Source: Microcoleus sp. AS-A8
GTDB lineage: Bacteria > Cyanobacteriota > Cyanobacteriia > Cyanobacteriales > Coleofasciculaceae
NCBI GenBank assembly: GCA_039962225.1
Contig: JAMPKV010000012.1
Location: 143,346-207,345, forward strand
Direction of reading: 5' to 3'
Length of the DNA: 64,000 nucleotides
Made by a program: the position numbers and the translations under genes. Numbering within the stretch: position 1 is the stretch's first letter; every line of letters starts with the position of its first letter. This document shows, one piece after another, positions 19,408 to 29,420 of the stretch. The notes under the pieces are model-generated. The model searched no databases. It had not been told where the DNA came from and worked only from the letters and a program-made list of their open reading frames with translations.

Positions 19408-20433
19408 CTAGTGGGTTGCCAGCGAGGGGTCAATTTCTTTTGTCCAAGCTTCGATGCCACCTTGGACTTTGGTGCCGATAACCCCTGCCTGATGTAGTAA
19501 TACTAGGGCACGGGCGGAGCGTTTACCAGAAGTACAGTAGGCAATGAGTTGACGATCCTTGAGCTGAGACTTAATTTCCTTAATGCCTTTGCCTTGCTCC
19601 AGTTCTTGCAGGGGAAGCGAGACGGAACCGGGGATGTGAGACAGTTCGTACTCCTGAGTGGTGCGTACATCAACAATCAAGTAGTTCTTCTGGTCTTTGC
19701 TGTTGAGTAGTTTCTTGAGTTGCTGTACATTCATCACTGGCTCAGAGGCTTCTTGAATCGCATAGCCAACAATGGGGAGGTCTGAGGCGGCGGCTAAAGG
19801 TACACCGGCTTGCATTAGGGGTCGCAGTAAGTCGGAGTTGTAACGTACCGCTCCTACTGCACCCACGGCGGAGAGAGCTAGGGCGACACCACAACCGGAT
19901 AACCAGCGTTGCTGTGGTGAGCGCTTTTTCGCCAAACTAGACTGAAATTCTGGGATGTCTTTGATGTCGTACAGGGGCAAGCTGGGGTCGATGTATTTGT
20001 TCCAGGCATGGATGCCACCGGTAATATTGATGGCTTTGATGCCAGCTTGTTGTAGGCGGAGGACGCTATGAGCAGAGCGAATCCCAGCTTTGCACAAGAC
20101 CAAAATTTGAATCTCTTGACCTGGGTTCGCTTGACGTTTTTCTTGCAGCAGTTTTTGGATTCTCGCCACTCCTGCACCAGCTTTAATCAGTGGATAGGGA
20201 ACAAGGAACCAATCTCCCGGTAAGCGAGCAATGTTTTGTTCACTCTGATGGCGCACGTCAATCAGCAGGAAATTGCTGGGATTTTGCGCGATTCGTTGTT
20301 GGAGTTGTTGGACGCTCATCTGAGAGACTTGCGTTTGCAACAAGCGATTGCCGACGACGGGAAGTTGGGTGAGTTTGCCGACGGGACTGCCTTGAGGGAT
20401 GAAATTTTTTAGATGGGCGCGGGCGTCGAGCAT
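19408..20433 (-). CDS. Membrane protein with two rhodanese domains
   Basis: 341 residues. Rhodanese domain 1 (about 38-152) has active-site Cys114 in CKAGIRS. A hydrophobic helix (about 178-197, LSGCGVALALSAVGAVGAV) follows, and rhodanese domain 2 (about 232-336) has Cys300 in CTSGKRS. Both domains keep a six-residue active-site loop, so both could carry persulfide sulfur. Two intact domains on each side of a membrane helix is unusual; if the helix spans the membrane, the domains lie in different compartments. Otherwise the helix may be a re-entrant or peripheral anchor. Sulfur acceptor is unknown. Start ATG at 20431-20433. Confidence 0.85.
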   Translation of the reverse strand: MLDARAHLKNFIPQGSPVGKLTQLPVVGNRLLQTQVSQMSVQQLQQRIAQNPSNFLLIDVRHQSEQNIARLPGDWFLVPYPLIKAGAGVARIQKLLQEKRQANPGQEIQILVLCKAGIRSAHSVLRLQQAGIKAINITGGIHAWNKYIDPSLPLYDIKDIPEFQSSLAKKRSPQQRWLSGCGVALALSAVGAVGAVRYNSDLLRPLMQAGVPLAAASDLPIVGYAIQEASEPVMNVQQLKKLLNSKDQKNYLIVDVRTTQEYELSHIPGSVSLPLQELEQGKGIKEIKSQLKDRQLIAYCTSGKRSARALVLLHQAGVIGTKVQGGIEAWTKEIDPSLATH

Positions 20434-21185
20434 GATGTTTGTTGTCCTTTGTTTCTCTATCCAGTAAGACTCGTGACTAGGGCTTAGTAATAATTGGGAG
20501 AATAAGCGGTCAACAAGTCGAGGGGTTTATTGGGTGGATGAAGCTCTGCTTGGGTTACGAGCTTTTGGCTTATCCCTATCCTATGGGTCTGAAAAAAATA
20601 TCGAAATTCTTTCGACAACTCTTATTTGTGACTTTAAGAACTCAATCAGTTTTTTAAAGTTTGAATGAAGTCCACCATCCTCAGGCAAGAATTTAATCAT
20701 TAACGGGACTTTATCCGCTCCAACAACTTAATTCCCAACGTTTAGAACTACCGTAAAAAGATTCTGGAAAAGGATGAGAACCTTGTGTAGTCTTTCCTTA
20801 GGGTGATGTAAAAATTTGCAAAATACATAGCATCGGTTCATTGGCTTTCAATCAATAGAGAGATCAAAAAATTGGCAAAATTCTCTCTAGGGTGTCTTTT
20901 ACCCTTAAAAATCCGTTTGATTAATGAAGTGATGGCTCGCTCGATTTTCCGCTTAAGCTATTTTCTTTAACAAGAGCATTTAGATAGAGATTCATTCTTA
21001 GCTTTGAGAATGAGGTTGAACATCAGGGAATCTAGTGCATGAACGCCCAGGAACTTACCCATCACCCTCGTAAGCGTTAACGTTACACAGCATCGCGCAA
21101 AGAAATCCGTCTTGATGGGAATTCCCTCAGATTCAAACAGTACCATCGTGGTGTTGGTCAATCTACTCTCAAGGAAAAAACTCAA
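20434..21185. other. 750-bp gene-free region between divergent genes
   Basis: Rich in A and T around 20590-20900. I see no reading frame with convincing coding character on either strand and no strong hairpin. It must hold the divergent promoters of the rhodanese and TerB-like genes. Confidence 0.5.
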
Positions 21186-21632
21186 ATGAGTCTGTTCGAC
21201 AAACTCTCTAGTGCGCGTCAACAAAGCCACACCACATTAGGGCCAGCCGAAGCCTTTGCGGCGATCGCCCTGATTGCCGTTGCTGCCGATGGTTACGCGG
21301 CTGATGCAGAAGAGGAATTGCTCATGATTACTTTATCTCGGATGCAACTATTCAGGAGCTATCCAGCCGATGTGTTGCAAAGAATGCTTGATCGACTTCT
21401 GAGTATTCTCCAACGCCAAGGCGCTGAAATCCTGCTAGCTGCGGCGCTAGCCTCGCTACCTCATGACTTGCAAGAAACAGTTTTTGCTGTAACGGCGGAT
21501 ATTGTCTTAGCCGATGGCGAAGTGACAGAAGAGGAAGAAGAATTTTTGAATGAGCTTTATCACGTCTTGGAGATACCAGAAGAAACAGCTATCAAGATTA
21601 TTGATGTTATGTTGATAAAAAATCGAGGATAG
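21186..21632 (+). CDS. TerB-like tellurite-resistance-family protein
   Basis: 148 residues, all helical, resembling TerB/DUF533-type domains. Two similar halves each bear an acidic motif: AAIALIAVAADGYAADAEEE (about 26-45) and FAVTADIVLADGEVTEEEEE (about 99-118). These A-ADG-x-x-EE motifs are the metal-binding signature of the TerB family. Cytosolic. The role in cyanobacteria is not known, and tellurite resistance is only the family name. Between the halves, LLAAALASLPHD is encoded by CTAGC-TGCGGC-GCTAG (21435-21450), which may be a small palindromic insertion. It is a single-gene unit; AAGG about 14 bases before ATG 21186 is a weak ribosome site. Confidence 0.8.
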   Translation: MSLFDKLSSARQQSHTTLGPAEAFAAIALIAVAADGYAADAEEELLMITLSRMQLFRSYPADVLQRMLDRLLSILQRQGAEILLAAALASLPHDLQETVFAVTADIVLADGEVTEEEEEFLNELYHVLEIPEETAIKIIDVMLIKNRG

Positions 21633-21761
21633 AACTTATCCCAGCTTTTGAAAAATCTCTGGTATAGACTAAAGCCGATGTTAGCCTTCGCCTTTAGCTA
21701 GGGGTGAGGAGTTCCAGAATATCAGGTCGTTTGTGGTGATGCGGAGCAAAAAACAGGTATG

Positions 21762-21791
21762 GGGTGGGTTAGGCGCAGCCGTAACCCACCC
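21762..21791. repeat. Palindromic interspersed repeat
   Basis: GGGTGGGTTA (21762-21771) and TAACCCACCC (21782-21791) around GGCGCAGCCG. This repeat form is common in cyanobacteria. It lies 33 bases past the egtD stop and could act as a transcript-end hairpin, though no T-run follows. Confidence 0.7.
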
Positions 21792-21824
21792 TACTGAAAC
21801 TCATTAAACAGGGGAGATTGAGGG

Positions 21825-22874
21825 TTAAAGCTGACAGAGGATCAAGCCAAACCACTGTTTCGAGTCAGTCCAAACCTTGAGGGGTTTTAAACCCTTGGCC
21901 TGAAGTTCTTGTTGTATACCATCTAGGTCAAACTTGCGGGAAATTTCCGTCATGATCGTTTCCCCTGCTGCAAAATTAAGGGTGAGGTCAAGCGACTCTA
22001 ACCGCACAGTATGCGCTGCCAAACACCGCAAATGCATCTCAATCTGATGGAGTTCCTCATTGTAAAAAGCCCAATGTTCAAACCGCTGAGTATCAAAATT
22101 CCCGGCAAAACGCTGATTCAGATGCTCCAGTATATTGAGATTAAATTGAGCCGTTACGCCTTGGCTGTCGTTGTAAGCGTCTTCCAGCAATGATTTTGGT
22201 TTTTGCAGGTCTACGCCGAGTAGGAAATACTCGCCCACTTTAAGCGCCGCTTGAATCTGTGAGAAAAAGACATCACACTCCTGGGGATTGAAATTGCCCA
22301 GCGTACTGCCTAAGAACACAATCATCCGCGCAGGCAACAAAGTAGGTGCTAGCTGTTGTAATGCCAACTCATAAGTGCCGACTAAACCCTGAACCTGAAG
22401 TGAGGGATAATCCGCCAGTAACTGCCTCGCACTGCTTTCTAAGATTCCGGCACTGACATCAATGGGTACATAGCGTAATGGGTAGCTATGAGCCGCGTAA
22501 GCATCTAACAAAAGACGGGTTTTCGTGGAACTACCACTACCGAGTTCCACCAGTTCACAAGCACCTGTCATCCGGGCAATTTCACGAGCATATTGGCGTA
22601 AAATCGCAGCTTCTGTGCGCGTTGGGTAATATTCGGGTAACTCACAAATCTGCTCAAACAGAACAGAGCCACGATCATCATAGAAATATTGGGGTGGTAG
22701 AGTTTTGGGAGTCTGCGTTAACCCTTGGATCACATCGCTACCGACCTGGGGTTCTGCGTCTGAGGCAGCGCAGAGATTGACTAAGTATTGGAGTTGTAAG
22801 CGTTTCGCTTGTACAGAGTGAGGCTGATGGTCAGCTTGGCTCATGCCAGATGCACTCTGAGTTAAATTCCTCAC
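21825..22874 (-). CDS. egtD: L-histidine N-alpha-trimethyltransferase
   Basis: SAM-dependent enzyme that trimethylates histidine to hercynine, the first step of ergothioneine synthesis; cytosolic. 349 residues with family hallmarks: PPQYFYDDRGSVLFEQICEL (about 56-75), PEYYPTRTEAAIL, the SAM loop ELVELGSGSSTKTRLLL, PIDVSAGIL and MIVFLGSTLGNF. The start is GTG at 22872-22874 with GGAAG 8-12 bases upstream; an ATG ten codons in is an alternative. The other ergothioneine genes in the window (egtB, egtC) lie 11-15 kb away, past the chemotaxis operon. Confidence 0.93.
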   Translation of the reverse strand: MRNLTQSASGMSQADHQPHSVQAKRLQLQYLVNLCAASDAEPQVGSDVIQGLTQTPKTLPPQYFYDDRGSVLFEQICELPEYYPTRTEAAILRQYAREIARMTGACELVELGSGSSTKTRLLLDAYAAHSYPLRYVPIDVSAGILESSARQLLADYPSLQVQGLVGTYELALQQLAPTLLPARMIVFLGSTLGNFNPQECDVFFSQIQAALKVGEYFLLGVDLQKPKSLLEDAYNDSQGVTAQFNLNILEHLNQRFAGNFDTQRFEHWAFYNEELHQIEMHLRCLAAHTVRLESLDLTLNFAAGETIMTEISRKFDLDGIQQELQAKGLKPLKVWTDSKQWFGLILCQL

Positions 22875-23766
22875 GATTATTCTTCCATAAAAAATTTCAT
22901 GACACTAGGGCGCAGACAAGCTCAACTCTGGGAAAGGGTTGAGGCGTAGATTTCTTCGACAGAACTCTCTGACAAGTAATCTACGTGACAAGTCAGTGCT
23001 GCCAGCGTGCCACCACCCAGTTTAGTACTGAGGATGCAAGTGGGAGAAATTCTCATCCTGTTTTTTTCAGGTGTAGCGAACGGCACACGTCTGTTAAAGG
23101 CTCACAACTTACTCACAAGTTTTGCCTAACTTTATCAATATTTTCGGGAGGATTACTGTCGTATAAATCAAGACCCATCGTCATACAAACGCAAGTGTTG
23201 TGTCATACAAAACAGAGCATGTATTACAAAAAAAAAGGGTAGAGGCTGAATAATTTTTTCCTTTATGTCGGCTTGATTATAAATAATTATTACTTGGAGT
23301 AAATAAAGCTTTGTATGGAATTTTGGAGTGGAGACTCTATCTATTTAAACGTTAATCTTTATAGTAAAAAATTAACAATAAAATATCTTAATACTTTAAA
23401 TTAAAAGCCGAAATCCTTTAGAGGAAAGGGTTTCGGCGTAAATTGAATTCATGGACAACGGCTAAAAAAGAAATATTTCTAAATTTATAGAAGCTTTATA
23501 CACAGATAATTAGATAAGAGCTAATAATAGAAAAGAGACAAAAAAAAGAACTGACTGCTGGGTGTAGATAATATTTCATAACCTGATCATCTCAAAAAAA
23601 TCTAGAGTCTAAACCTAGAGTGGAGTGGAGAGATTTCACTAGCATTGATGAGATGTAGAAATATTAGGTCAAAGCTCTCTGTATTCAGACTAGGTGCGTC
23701 TTCACTGAAAAAAAACTGTAGGTTTCAATGTTTTGTGAGCCGCTTAGCCCTGGAGATGATGTAGTG
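22875..23766. other. AT-rich gene-free region with a strong hairpin
   Basis: No convincing gene on either strand. A/T runs dominate 23240-23560. A 13-bp hairpin lies at 23407-23437: GCCGAAATCCTTT, loop AGAGG, AAAGGGTTTCGGC, with one G-T pair. Read on the minus strand it is followed by TTTTAATTT, the look of an intrinsic terminator with no annotated gene before it. The region also holds the divergent promoters of egtD and the chemotaxis operon. Confidence 0.55.
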
Positions 23767-24966
23767 ATGGCTGTTAAAGAAATTTCTCCTGTTACGCCTC
23801 TGAGTCTGTTTACAGCATCCAAGCAAATTCAATTTCTCACCACCTTGAAGCGAATTCGGTTTAGCGGCAAACTGGTGTTATCTGAACCCGAAGGACAGCA
23901 ATGGCAGTTTTTTCTCCATCTAGGGCGCATTATGTATGCGACGGGTGGAACTCATCCGGTGAGACGATGGCAAAGGAATTTAGCCCTATACTGTCCTCAG
24001 AGTCCAACTTTGCGCTTAACCCTAGAGCGCGATTTAGCGAAAATCGATACGAGCAGCGTCCCCCTGTGCTGGCAATATCAGCTATTATCCTTATGGACTC
24101 AGCAGCAAAAAATCACTTCTCAACAAGCCGCGCACATCATTCACGCCGCGATCGCAGAAGTCCTTTTTGATGTAGCGCAGGCAAGGCGTGCAACTTATCA
24201 AATCCAAGCCTATAACTCCTTCTCAACACCACTCGCTTTGATAGATGTAGAACAGGCGATCGGAGAAGTTGAGGAGCAGTGGCAGGTTTGGCGGAACGAT
24301 CGCGTTGCGGATTATTCTCCTAACTTGGCACCCATCATCAAGCAACCCGAACAACTCCGGAAACACACATCACCGTCAACTTACCAAAGCCTGACTCAGC
24401 TATTAGACGGAAAACATACTCTCCGCGACTTAGCGGTGCACCTAAAACGGGATGTGTTGCAACTCACCCGTTCCTTTTTCCCATACATTCAATCGGGGTT
24501 GATGGAATTGGTTAGCATTCCCGATTTACCGACTCCAGTGGGTGGAAGAGTTTCTGAAACACCCTCCACCCCTGTCGCCCACAGCGGAGGGCTGGTTGCT
24601 TGCGTCGATGACAGCCCGTTAATTTGTCAAACCATGGAAAAACTGCTTCTGGCAGCGGGGTATCGGTATATCAGCGTAACCGATGGGATGCGTGCGATCG
24701 CAACCTTACTCGCTCGTAAGCCAGATGTCATCTTTTTAGATTTAGTTATGCCGAATACCAACGGCTATGAAATTTGCAGCCAATTACGCAAGCTGGCTTG
24801 TTTCCAGGATACCCCGATTATCATCTTGACTGGCAATGACGGGCTAGTCGATCGAGTTCGAGCCAAACTCGTTGGAGCCTCAGATTTTCTGAGTAAACCT
24901 ATCGATGCAGATATCGTACTAAACACAATTCGCAAGCATTTAAAGCAGAGGGCAATCCGTCATTAG
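23767..24966 (+). CDS. pilG: PatA-type response regulator (PATAN domain + receiver)
   Basis: About 399 residues from the ATG at 23767. I prefer this to the in-frame ATG at 23728 because TGGAG lies about 12 bases before it and the protein then begins MAVKEISPVTPLSLF. The N-terminal ~230 residues form a PATAN/DUF4388 region (FSGKLVLSEPEGQQWQFFLH, LGRIMYATGG), then a short helical domain. A receiver domain occupies about 280-399, with phospho-acceptor Asp325 in VIFLDLVMP and Lys in FLSKPID. It resembles PilG/PixG/HmpA/PatA, which act as outputs of cyanobacterial pilus chemotaxis relays. It is first gene of the che-like cluster. Which paralogous system (pil/hmp or pix/ptx) is inferred from context, not proven. 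Confidence 0.82.
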   Translation: MAVKEISPVTPLSLFTASKQIQFLTTLKRIRFSGKLVLSEPEGQQWQFFLHLGRIMYATGGTHPVRRWQRNLALYCPQSPTLRLTLERDLAKIDTSSVPLCWQYQLLSLWTQQQKITSQQAAHIIHAAIAEVLFDVAQARRATYQIQAYNSFSTPLALIDVEQAIGEVEEQWQVWRNDRVADYSPNLAPIIKQPEQLRKHTSPSTYQSLTQLLDGKHTLRDLAVHLKRDVLQLTRSFFPYIQSGLMELVSIPDLPTPVGGRVSETPSTPVAHSGGLVACVDDSPLICQTMEKLLLAAGYRYISVTDGMRAIATLLARKPDVIFLDLVMPNTNGYEICSQLRKLACFQDTPIIILTGNDGLVDRVRAKLVGASDFLSKPIDADIVLNTIRKHLKQRAIRH

Positions 24967-25015
24967 TCATTCATGAATAAGCAGGGGGGAGGGGGAGGTG
25001 GGGGGGATAGGGAAT

Positions 25016-25063
25016 ACGACATAGATACACTTTGAAAACGAGATCAAATTCTATCTGTGTCGT
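25016..25063. other. Long-range hairpin between the two response-regulator genes
   Basis: ACGACATAGATA (25016-25027) pairs with TATCTGTGTCGT (25052-25063), 12 bp with one G-U pair and a 24-base loop. A G-rich stretch (24982-25007) precedes it. It could modulate expression of the downstream genes or mark an internal processing site. Confidence 0.45.
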
Positions 25064-25150
25064 GAATTGTGGGGGAGCAATGACTATTGACGGTTAACAT
25101 CTGCTTGACAACTAATCTCTTTTTTCTTGTTAATTTATACGGTGAAAATC

Positions 25151-25516
25151 ATGACTACTGCTCTAGTTGTTGAAGATTCCAGAACTGACATGCAAGTTAT
25201 CATCAGCTGTTTGCAACAGGGAGGTTTGAATGTCGTAACGGCTGACAGTGGTGAAGAAGCTATCGTCAAAATTAATAGCCATCAACCTGATGTCATCGTT
25301 CTTGATGTTGTACTACCCGGTCGCAGTGGATATGAACTCTGCCGCGACCTCAAAGCTGAAGCCAAGACCCGTACAATTCCAGTCATTATCTGCTCAACCA
25401 AAGCGGGTGAAATGGATAAATTTTGGGGAATGAAACAGGGAGCAGATGCTTACCTTGCTAAGCCAGTGGACCAAGAGGAACTGGTACGTACTGTGAAACA
25501 GCTCATCAAACGATAA
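25151..25516 (+). CDS. pilH: CheY-like single-domain response regulator
   Basis: 121 residues from the ATG at 25151; the TTG at 25127 is a less likely start. Only a receiver domain is present: acidic pocket VVEDSRTD, phospho-acceptor Asp52 in VIVLDVVLP, Thr/Ser in IICSTK and Lys in YLAKPVD. The WGMKQGADAYLAKP segment is typical of PilH/PixH/HmpB proteins. It is predicted to be phosphorylated by the CheA homologue downstream and to act on pilus motors or compete for phosphate. Second gene of the cluster. Confidence 0.88.
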   Translation: MTTALVVEDSRTDMQVIISCLQQGGLNVVTADSGEEAIVKINSHQPDVIVLDVVLPGRSGYELCRDLKAEAKTRTIPVIICSTKAGEMDKFWGMKQGADAYLAKPVDQEELVRTVKQLIKR

Positions 25517-25549
25517 GCCTGACAAACCATCAATATCTAACTCTTAGTT

Positions 25550-25570
25550 AGGGTGGGCATTGCCCACCCT
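25550..25570. repeat. Palindromic interspersed repeat between CheY and CheW genes
   Basis: AGGGTGGGCA-T-TGCCCACCCT, a perfect 10-bp palindrome of a form common in cyanobacterial intergenic regions. A relative with a different core lies at 53403-53423. Confidence 0.75.
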
Positions 25571-25624
25571 ACAGGAGAAATGTGAAAGTTGTGTTTGGAC
25601 AGCTTCTGAAGTGGAAACCAATTA

Positions 25625-26194
25625 ATGTCCAACTCTTTATCAGTCCGCAATTTCTTTTCCATACCTGTAGCGAACCAATTTATCGAATCGGTCCCTTCAT
25701 CAAGGGCAAGCGAACAGTTTTTGCGATTTCATCTTTTGCCCGATACGACAGCCCTTTTACCGATTCAACAACTGACTGAGGTACTGACGATTCCTAAAGC
25801 TCAAATTGTACCCATTTTTCAGATGCCAGCTTGGGTTATGGGGGCTTACAACTGGCGGGGTGAAGTTCTCTGGATGGTTGATTTAGGTCACTTAGTCGGA
25901 CTCACCCCCTGGCACCAACAAGCGAATATTACTTCAGCTCATACAGCAATTGTGCTCCAGGCTCCTACTAAAGACTCAACCGCTACCAATCCGAAATATG
26001 AGATGTTAGGGTTAGTCGTCAATCGTGTTGAAGATATCGAGTGGTGCAATCCAGATTGGATTCAATCGCCGCCTTCCTCGACAGTAACTCCTGAACTTGT
26101 GCCCTTTTTGCGAGGGTATTGGCTGAAATCGAATGGTGAAATGTTAGTTGTCATCGATGGGAAAGCCATTATGCTATCGATGCCCAAACAATAG
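25625..26194 (+). CDS. pilI: CheW-like adaptor protein
   Basis: 189 residues, CheW fold (about 35-185). Recognisable segments are LPIQQLTEVLTIPKAQIVPI, MPAWVMGAYNWRGEVLWMVDL, LGLVVNRVEDIEW and the C-terminal LRGYWLKSNGEMLVVIDGKA. It bridges the methyl-accepting receptor and the CheA kinase in the membrane array. It starts at ATG 25625; a shorter open frame upstream in another phase is not coding. It is third gene of the cluster; 108 bases containing a palindromic repeat separate it from the CheY gene. Confidence 0.85.
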   Translation: MSNSLSVRNFFSIPVANQFIESVPSSRASEQFLRFHLLPDTTALLPIQQLTEVLTIPKAQIVPIFQMPAWVMGAYNWRGEVLWMVDLGHLVGLTPWHQQANITSAHTAIVLQAPTKDSTATNPKYEMLGLVVNRVEDIEWCNPDWIQSPPSSTVTPELVPFLRGYWLKSNGEMLVVIDGKAIMLSMPKQ

Positions 26195-26436
26195 GTTTCA
26201 GCTCTGTTTATAGAGTGTTTTCATCCCGAGTCTATTCGCCGCTACAACAAGACTCAAAACAAGACTCCTAGTCGGGTAAGGAATTGTACTTAACTTCTGA
26301 CTCAGGAACCCGGACTATTTACACAAAACTAAGGGCTATCTATCCATTTGATTCAACGAATTTGCTCTGACATTAAGCAAGTTCGATTGGAGTCACTCGC
26401 AATCACCTAATTCTTTTGCTCATTAAGGTCTGTTCC

Positions 26437-29334
26437 ATGACACAACTTTCTCCCAAACCCGGCTCTAATCACAAAGCTAATCATAATGGTCGAGGTTCAT
26501 CCTTTAAAAGTAATCATCCTGAAGAGCGAAATTCTGCAATTTATTATTCCCCTTCTACTCGTCAGTTACAGTCCCAGTTAGATTCCAATACCCTCCAACA
26601 ACCTCTGCTAGAAATGCCGCCCATCCCTCTACCACCAAAATACGTTCGTCCACGGTGGGACTGGGGCAAGTGGTTCTCGAACAGTTTGCGCGTCAAAACC
26701 ACAGCAATCGCCATCTTGATCGGTACAATTCCCGTGATATCGGTTGGAACAGTTTCCTATTTCACAACCACTCAGCAGGTGCGGCAGCAAGTTCTTCAAA
26801 AAGAACAATTTGATATGAGTGACATGAAAGACAAGCTCTTTTATTTCATCAAAGAGCGTGCGGGTGACGCTGAAACGCTTGCAAACATACCTAGCTTCAG
26901 AAACCCTCAAGTGAGAGAGTTACTCAAGCGCGAGGACAAGGAGGAAGCCCTTAATCGGTTTGCCAGCACTTACAACATGTACGATAGCATTGCTGTGTTC
27001 GATCTCAAGGGTAACCTGATTGCCCAGTCTAAGAGCGAACCCCTGCCCAATCACTGGGACCGAGATTATTTCCAGCAGGTGCTGAAAACGGATAAGCTGT
27101 TCATTACCGAACCCCGACGATCCGAAACTGGTGAGGGTGTTTATATTTTCATGGCGAATCCGATCAAGGATGAAGTCACCAACCAAACAATCGCCATTGT
27201 CCGTACCCGCATTCCGATTAAACAACTCCAAGAGGTATTTAACATCAATACCGAGCGGGGGCAGAAATTTTTCGTGGTTGATGCTGCTGGCAAGATTGCC
27301 ACAGCGGATAACGAGCAACTTATTGGTAAAAAAGTCCAAGAAGTATTTCCCACCCTGTTAACCAAAATCACGCGAAAAGACCTCGAACAGCAGGAGGTGA
27401 AGAATATAGTCGGGACGGGTTTGGATGAGCAAACCCCACAGGAGCAGGTTCTAACTTACTCCCTGGCTCACCGCCTCAGACCGTTGTATGGTCTTGACTG
27501 GTCTTACGTGCTGGCTCGTTCCGCAGAGAAAGCGTTTGTCGCTGAGAAACAGTTACTCTGGACTCTGTTGTTGGGGACAGCTTCTGCAACCTTAGCGGTG
27601 GGTGCGATCGCGGCTTTGATTGCTAACCGAGCAACACGCCCCATTGTGGAAGCGGCTAAAGCGGTGGAAAAAATTGGTCAAGGGCAACTCGATACCCGTG
27701 TGGATGTGAGTGGACAAGACGAGCTAGCGATCTTAGGCGGTAACATCAATGACATGGCAGGTCAGTTAGAAGTGTTCACACGAGAACAAACCTTGGCTGC
27801 TGAGCAAGCCCTGTTGGTTGCCAAAGTCACCGGTTCGCGGGCGGAGAACTCCAAAGATTTGGAAGACTTGTTTAAGGACATGATCGAAGAAACCCGGCAA
27901 ATCCTGAATGTGGATCGGGTGCTCATCTACCGCTTCAACCCGGACTTCAGTGGGTATATTACCGCTGAATCAGTGGCGGCTGGTTTTCCTCGCGCCTTCA
28001 ATAACAAAGCGGAAAGCTTTTATCTTTCCGAACTGCGGGAAGGAACTGACCCAGAGGACTTGGTCATCGCCATTGATAACATTGCTGAAGCCAATCTTCA
28101 AGCTGACCATTTGCAGTTATTGGAACGCTGGCGCGTTAAGTCCAAACTAGAGGTGCCCATTCTCCATGAAGGTCAGCCCTATGGTATGTTAATTGCCCAT
28201 CACTGCAAGGCAGCCTACGAATGGCAAGAGTCTGAAGTCGGCTTCCTGAAGCAGTTAGCGGCTCAGATGGGATTGTCCTTAGACCGAGTCCTCCTGTTAG
28301 AACAGACAGAAAAATTAGCTGAAGAGCAGCGCGACCTGAAAGAAGGACTGCAAAAACGGGCGTTGGAACTGCTAATGGAAGTAGACCCGATTAGTAAAGG
28401 AGACCTAACGATTCGGGCACGGGTGACGGCGGATGAAATTGGAACCATCGCGGACTCTTACAACGCCACGGTGGGTAACTTGCGGAAAATTGTTACCCAG
28501 GTGCAACATGCCAGTAGCCAAGTGGCCCAAACCACCAGCACCAGCGAAGTTTCGGTTCGAGACCTATCCGCAGAAGCCTTGCGACAAGCTGAGAAAATTG
28601 CCACTGCCTTGAAGCGATCGCAAGATATGGCTCAATCGGTGCAAATCGTGGCTAACAGTGCTAAACAAGCTGAAGTCGCTGTGCAACAAGCCCAAGATAC
28701 GGTGCAGGAAGGGGACACGGCGATGAACCGAACGGTTGATGGTATTCTTGCCATCCGCGATACAGTAGCAGAAACAGCAAAAAAAGTCAAGCACTTGGGT
28801 GAATCGTCGCAAAAGATTTCCACCGTCGTTAACCTGATTAGTACCTTTGCCGCTCAAACCAACTTGCTAGCGCTTAACGCTTCAATTGAGGCCGCACGGG
28901 CTGGGGAAGAAGGACGAGGGTTTGCGGTGGTTGCCGATGAAGTGCGATCGCTAGCCCAGCAATCAGCAGAAGCGACGATTGAAATCGAAAAACTCGTCGC
29001 CGCCATTCAAGGGGAAACCAACGAAGTGGTTGCAGCCATGGAAGCAGGGACGGAGCAGGTGGTGATGGGAACCAAACTGGTGGATGAAACCCGCCAGAGC
29101 CTGAACAAAATTGCCACAGCGAGTAGCCAGATCAACAAATTGGTTGAGGAGATTGCCCAAGCCACGGTTGTTCAATCCCAAGCGTCTGAAGCGGTGACTG
29201 AAACCATGACTGACGTGGCAGCGATCGCCCAAAAAACCTCATCTGGCGCATCCCTGGTATCAGAATCCTTTAAGGAACTGCTGGCAGTTGCCCAATCACT
29301 GCAAGAGGATGTGGGTCAGTTCAGAGTCAGTTAG
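26437..29334 (+). CDS. pilJ: Methyl-accepting chemotaxis protein (Cache-HAMP-GAF-MCP)
   Basis: 965 residues from ATG 26437, chosen because TAAGG lies about 9 bases upstream; a TTG seven codons earlier is possible. Order: disordered N-terminus, TM1 (about 88-108), extracytoplasmic Cache-like sensor (about 110-370), TM2 (about 373-398), HAMP (about 400-455), GAF (about 462-618), a second HAMP-like segment and the MCP signalling domain (about 700-960). The hairpin core [20 protein letters not shown] is intact. In the GAF domain the position of the bilin-binding Cys of photoreceptor relatives is not Cys ([10 protein letters not shown] instead of CH), so covalent bilin binding is unlikely. It resembles PilJ/HmpD receptors that govern pilus activity. 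Confidence 0.9.
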   Translation: MTQLSPKPGSNHKANHNGRGSSFKSNHPEERNSAIYYSPSTRQLQSQLDSNTLQQPLLEMPPIPLPPKYVRPRWDWGKWFSNSLRVKTTAIAILIGTIPVISVGTVSYFTTTQQVRQQVLQKEQFDMSDMKDKLFYFIKERAGDAETLANIPSFRNPQVRELLKREDKEEALNRFASTYNMYDSIAVFDLKGNLIAQSKSEPLPNHWDRDYFQQVLKTDKLFITEPRRSETGEGVYIFMANPIKDEVTNQTIAIVRTRIPIKQLQEVFNINTERGQKFFVVDAAGKIATADNEQLIGKKVQEVFPTLLTKITRKDLEQQEVKNIVGTGLDEQTPQEQVLTYSLAHRLRPLYGLDWSYVLARSAEKAFVAEKQLLWTLLLGTASATLAVGAIAALIANRATRPIVEAAKAVEKIGQGQLDTRVDVSGQDELAILGGNINDMAGQLEVFTREQTLAAEQALLVAKVTGSRAENSKDLEDLFKDMIEETRQILNVDRVLIYRFNPDFSGYITAESVAAGFPRAFNNKAESFYLSELREGTDPEDLVIAIDNIAEANLQADHLQLLERWRVKSKLEVPILHEGQPYGMLIAHHCKAAYEWQESEVGFLKQLAAQMGLSLDRVLLLEQTEKLAEEQRDLKEGLQKRALELLMEVDPISKGDLTIRARVTADEIGTIADSYNATVGNLRKIVTQVQHASSQVAQTTSTSEVSVRDLSAEALRQAEKIATALKRSQDMAQSVQIVANSAKQAEVAVQQAQDTVQEGDTAMNRTVDGILAIRDTVAETAKKVKHLGESSQKISTVVNLISTFAAQTNLLALNASIEAARAGEEGRGFAVVADEVRSLAQQSAEATIEIEKLVAAIQGETNEVVAAMEAGTEQVVMGTKLVDETRQSLNKIATASSQINKLVEEIAQATVVQSQASEAVTETMTDVAAIAQKTSSGASLVSESFKELLAVAQSLQEDVGQFRVS

Positions 29335-29420
29335 AAGCTAGAAGGGTTGGGGATTGGGATTTGGGATTCGCAATAAGCAATGAGTCAGCCAAGCATCATG
29401 ACTTCTTGTTCCAACTCCCC

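Noticed and set aside
20967..21230. 87-codon minus-strand frame overlapping the TerB-like start
   Set aside because: Overlaps the start of a better-supported gene and shows no recognised domain.
22985..23242. 85-codon plus-strand frame upstream of the chemotaxis operon
   Set aside because: Composition is unlike neighbouring proteins, no family likeness, and it lies in an AT-rich region without a ribosome site.
27820..28290. GAF domain as a bilin-binding cyanobacteriochrome
   Set aside because: The conserved chromophore Cys is absent at the expected position; I treat it as a non-bilin GAF.
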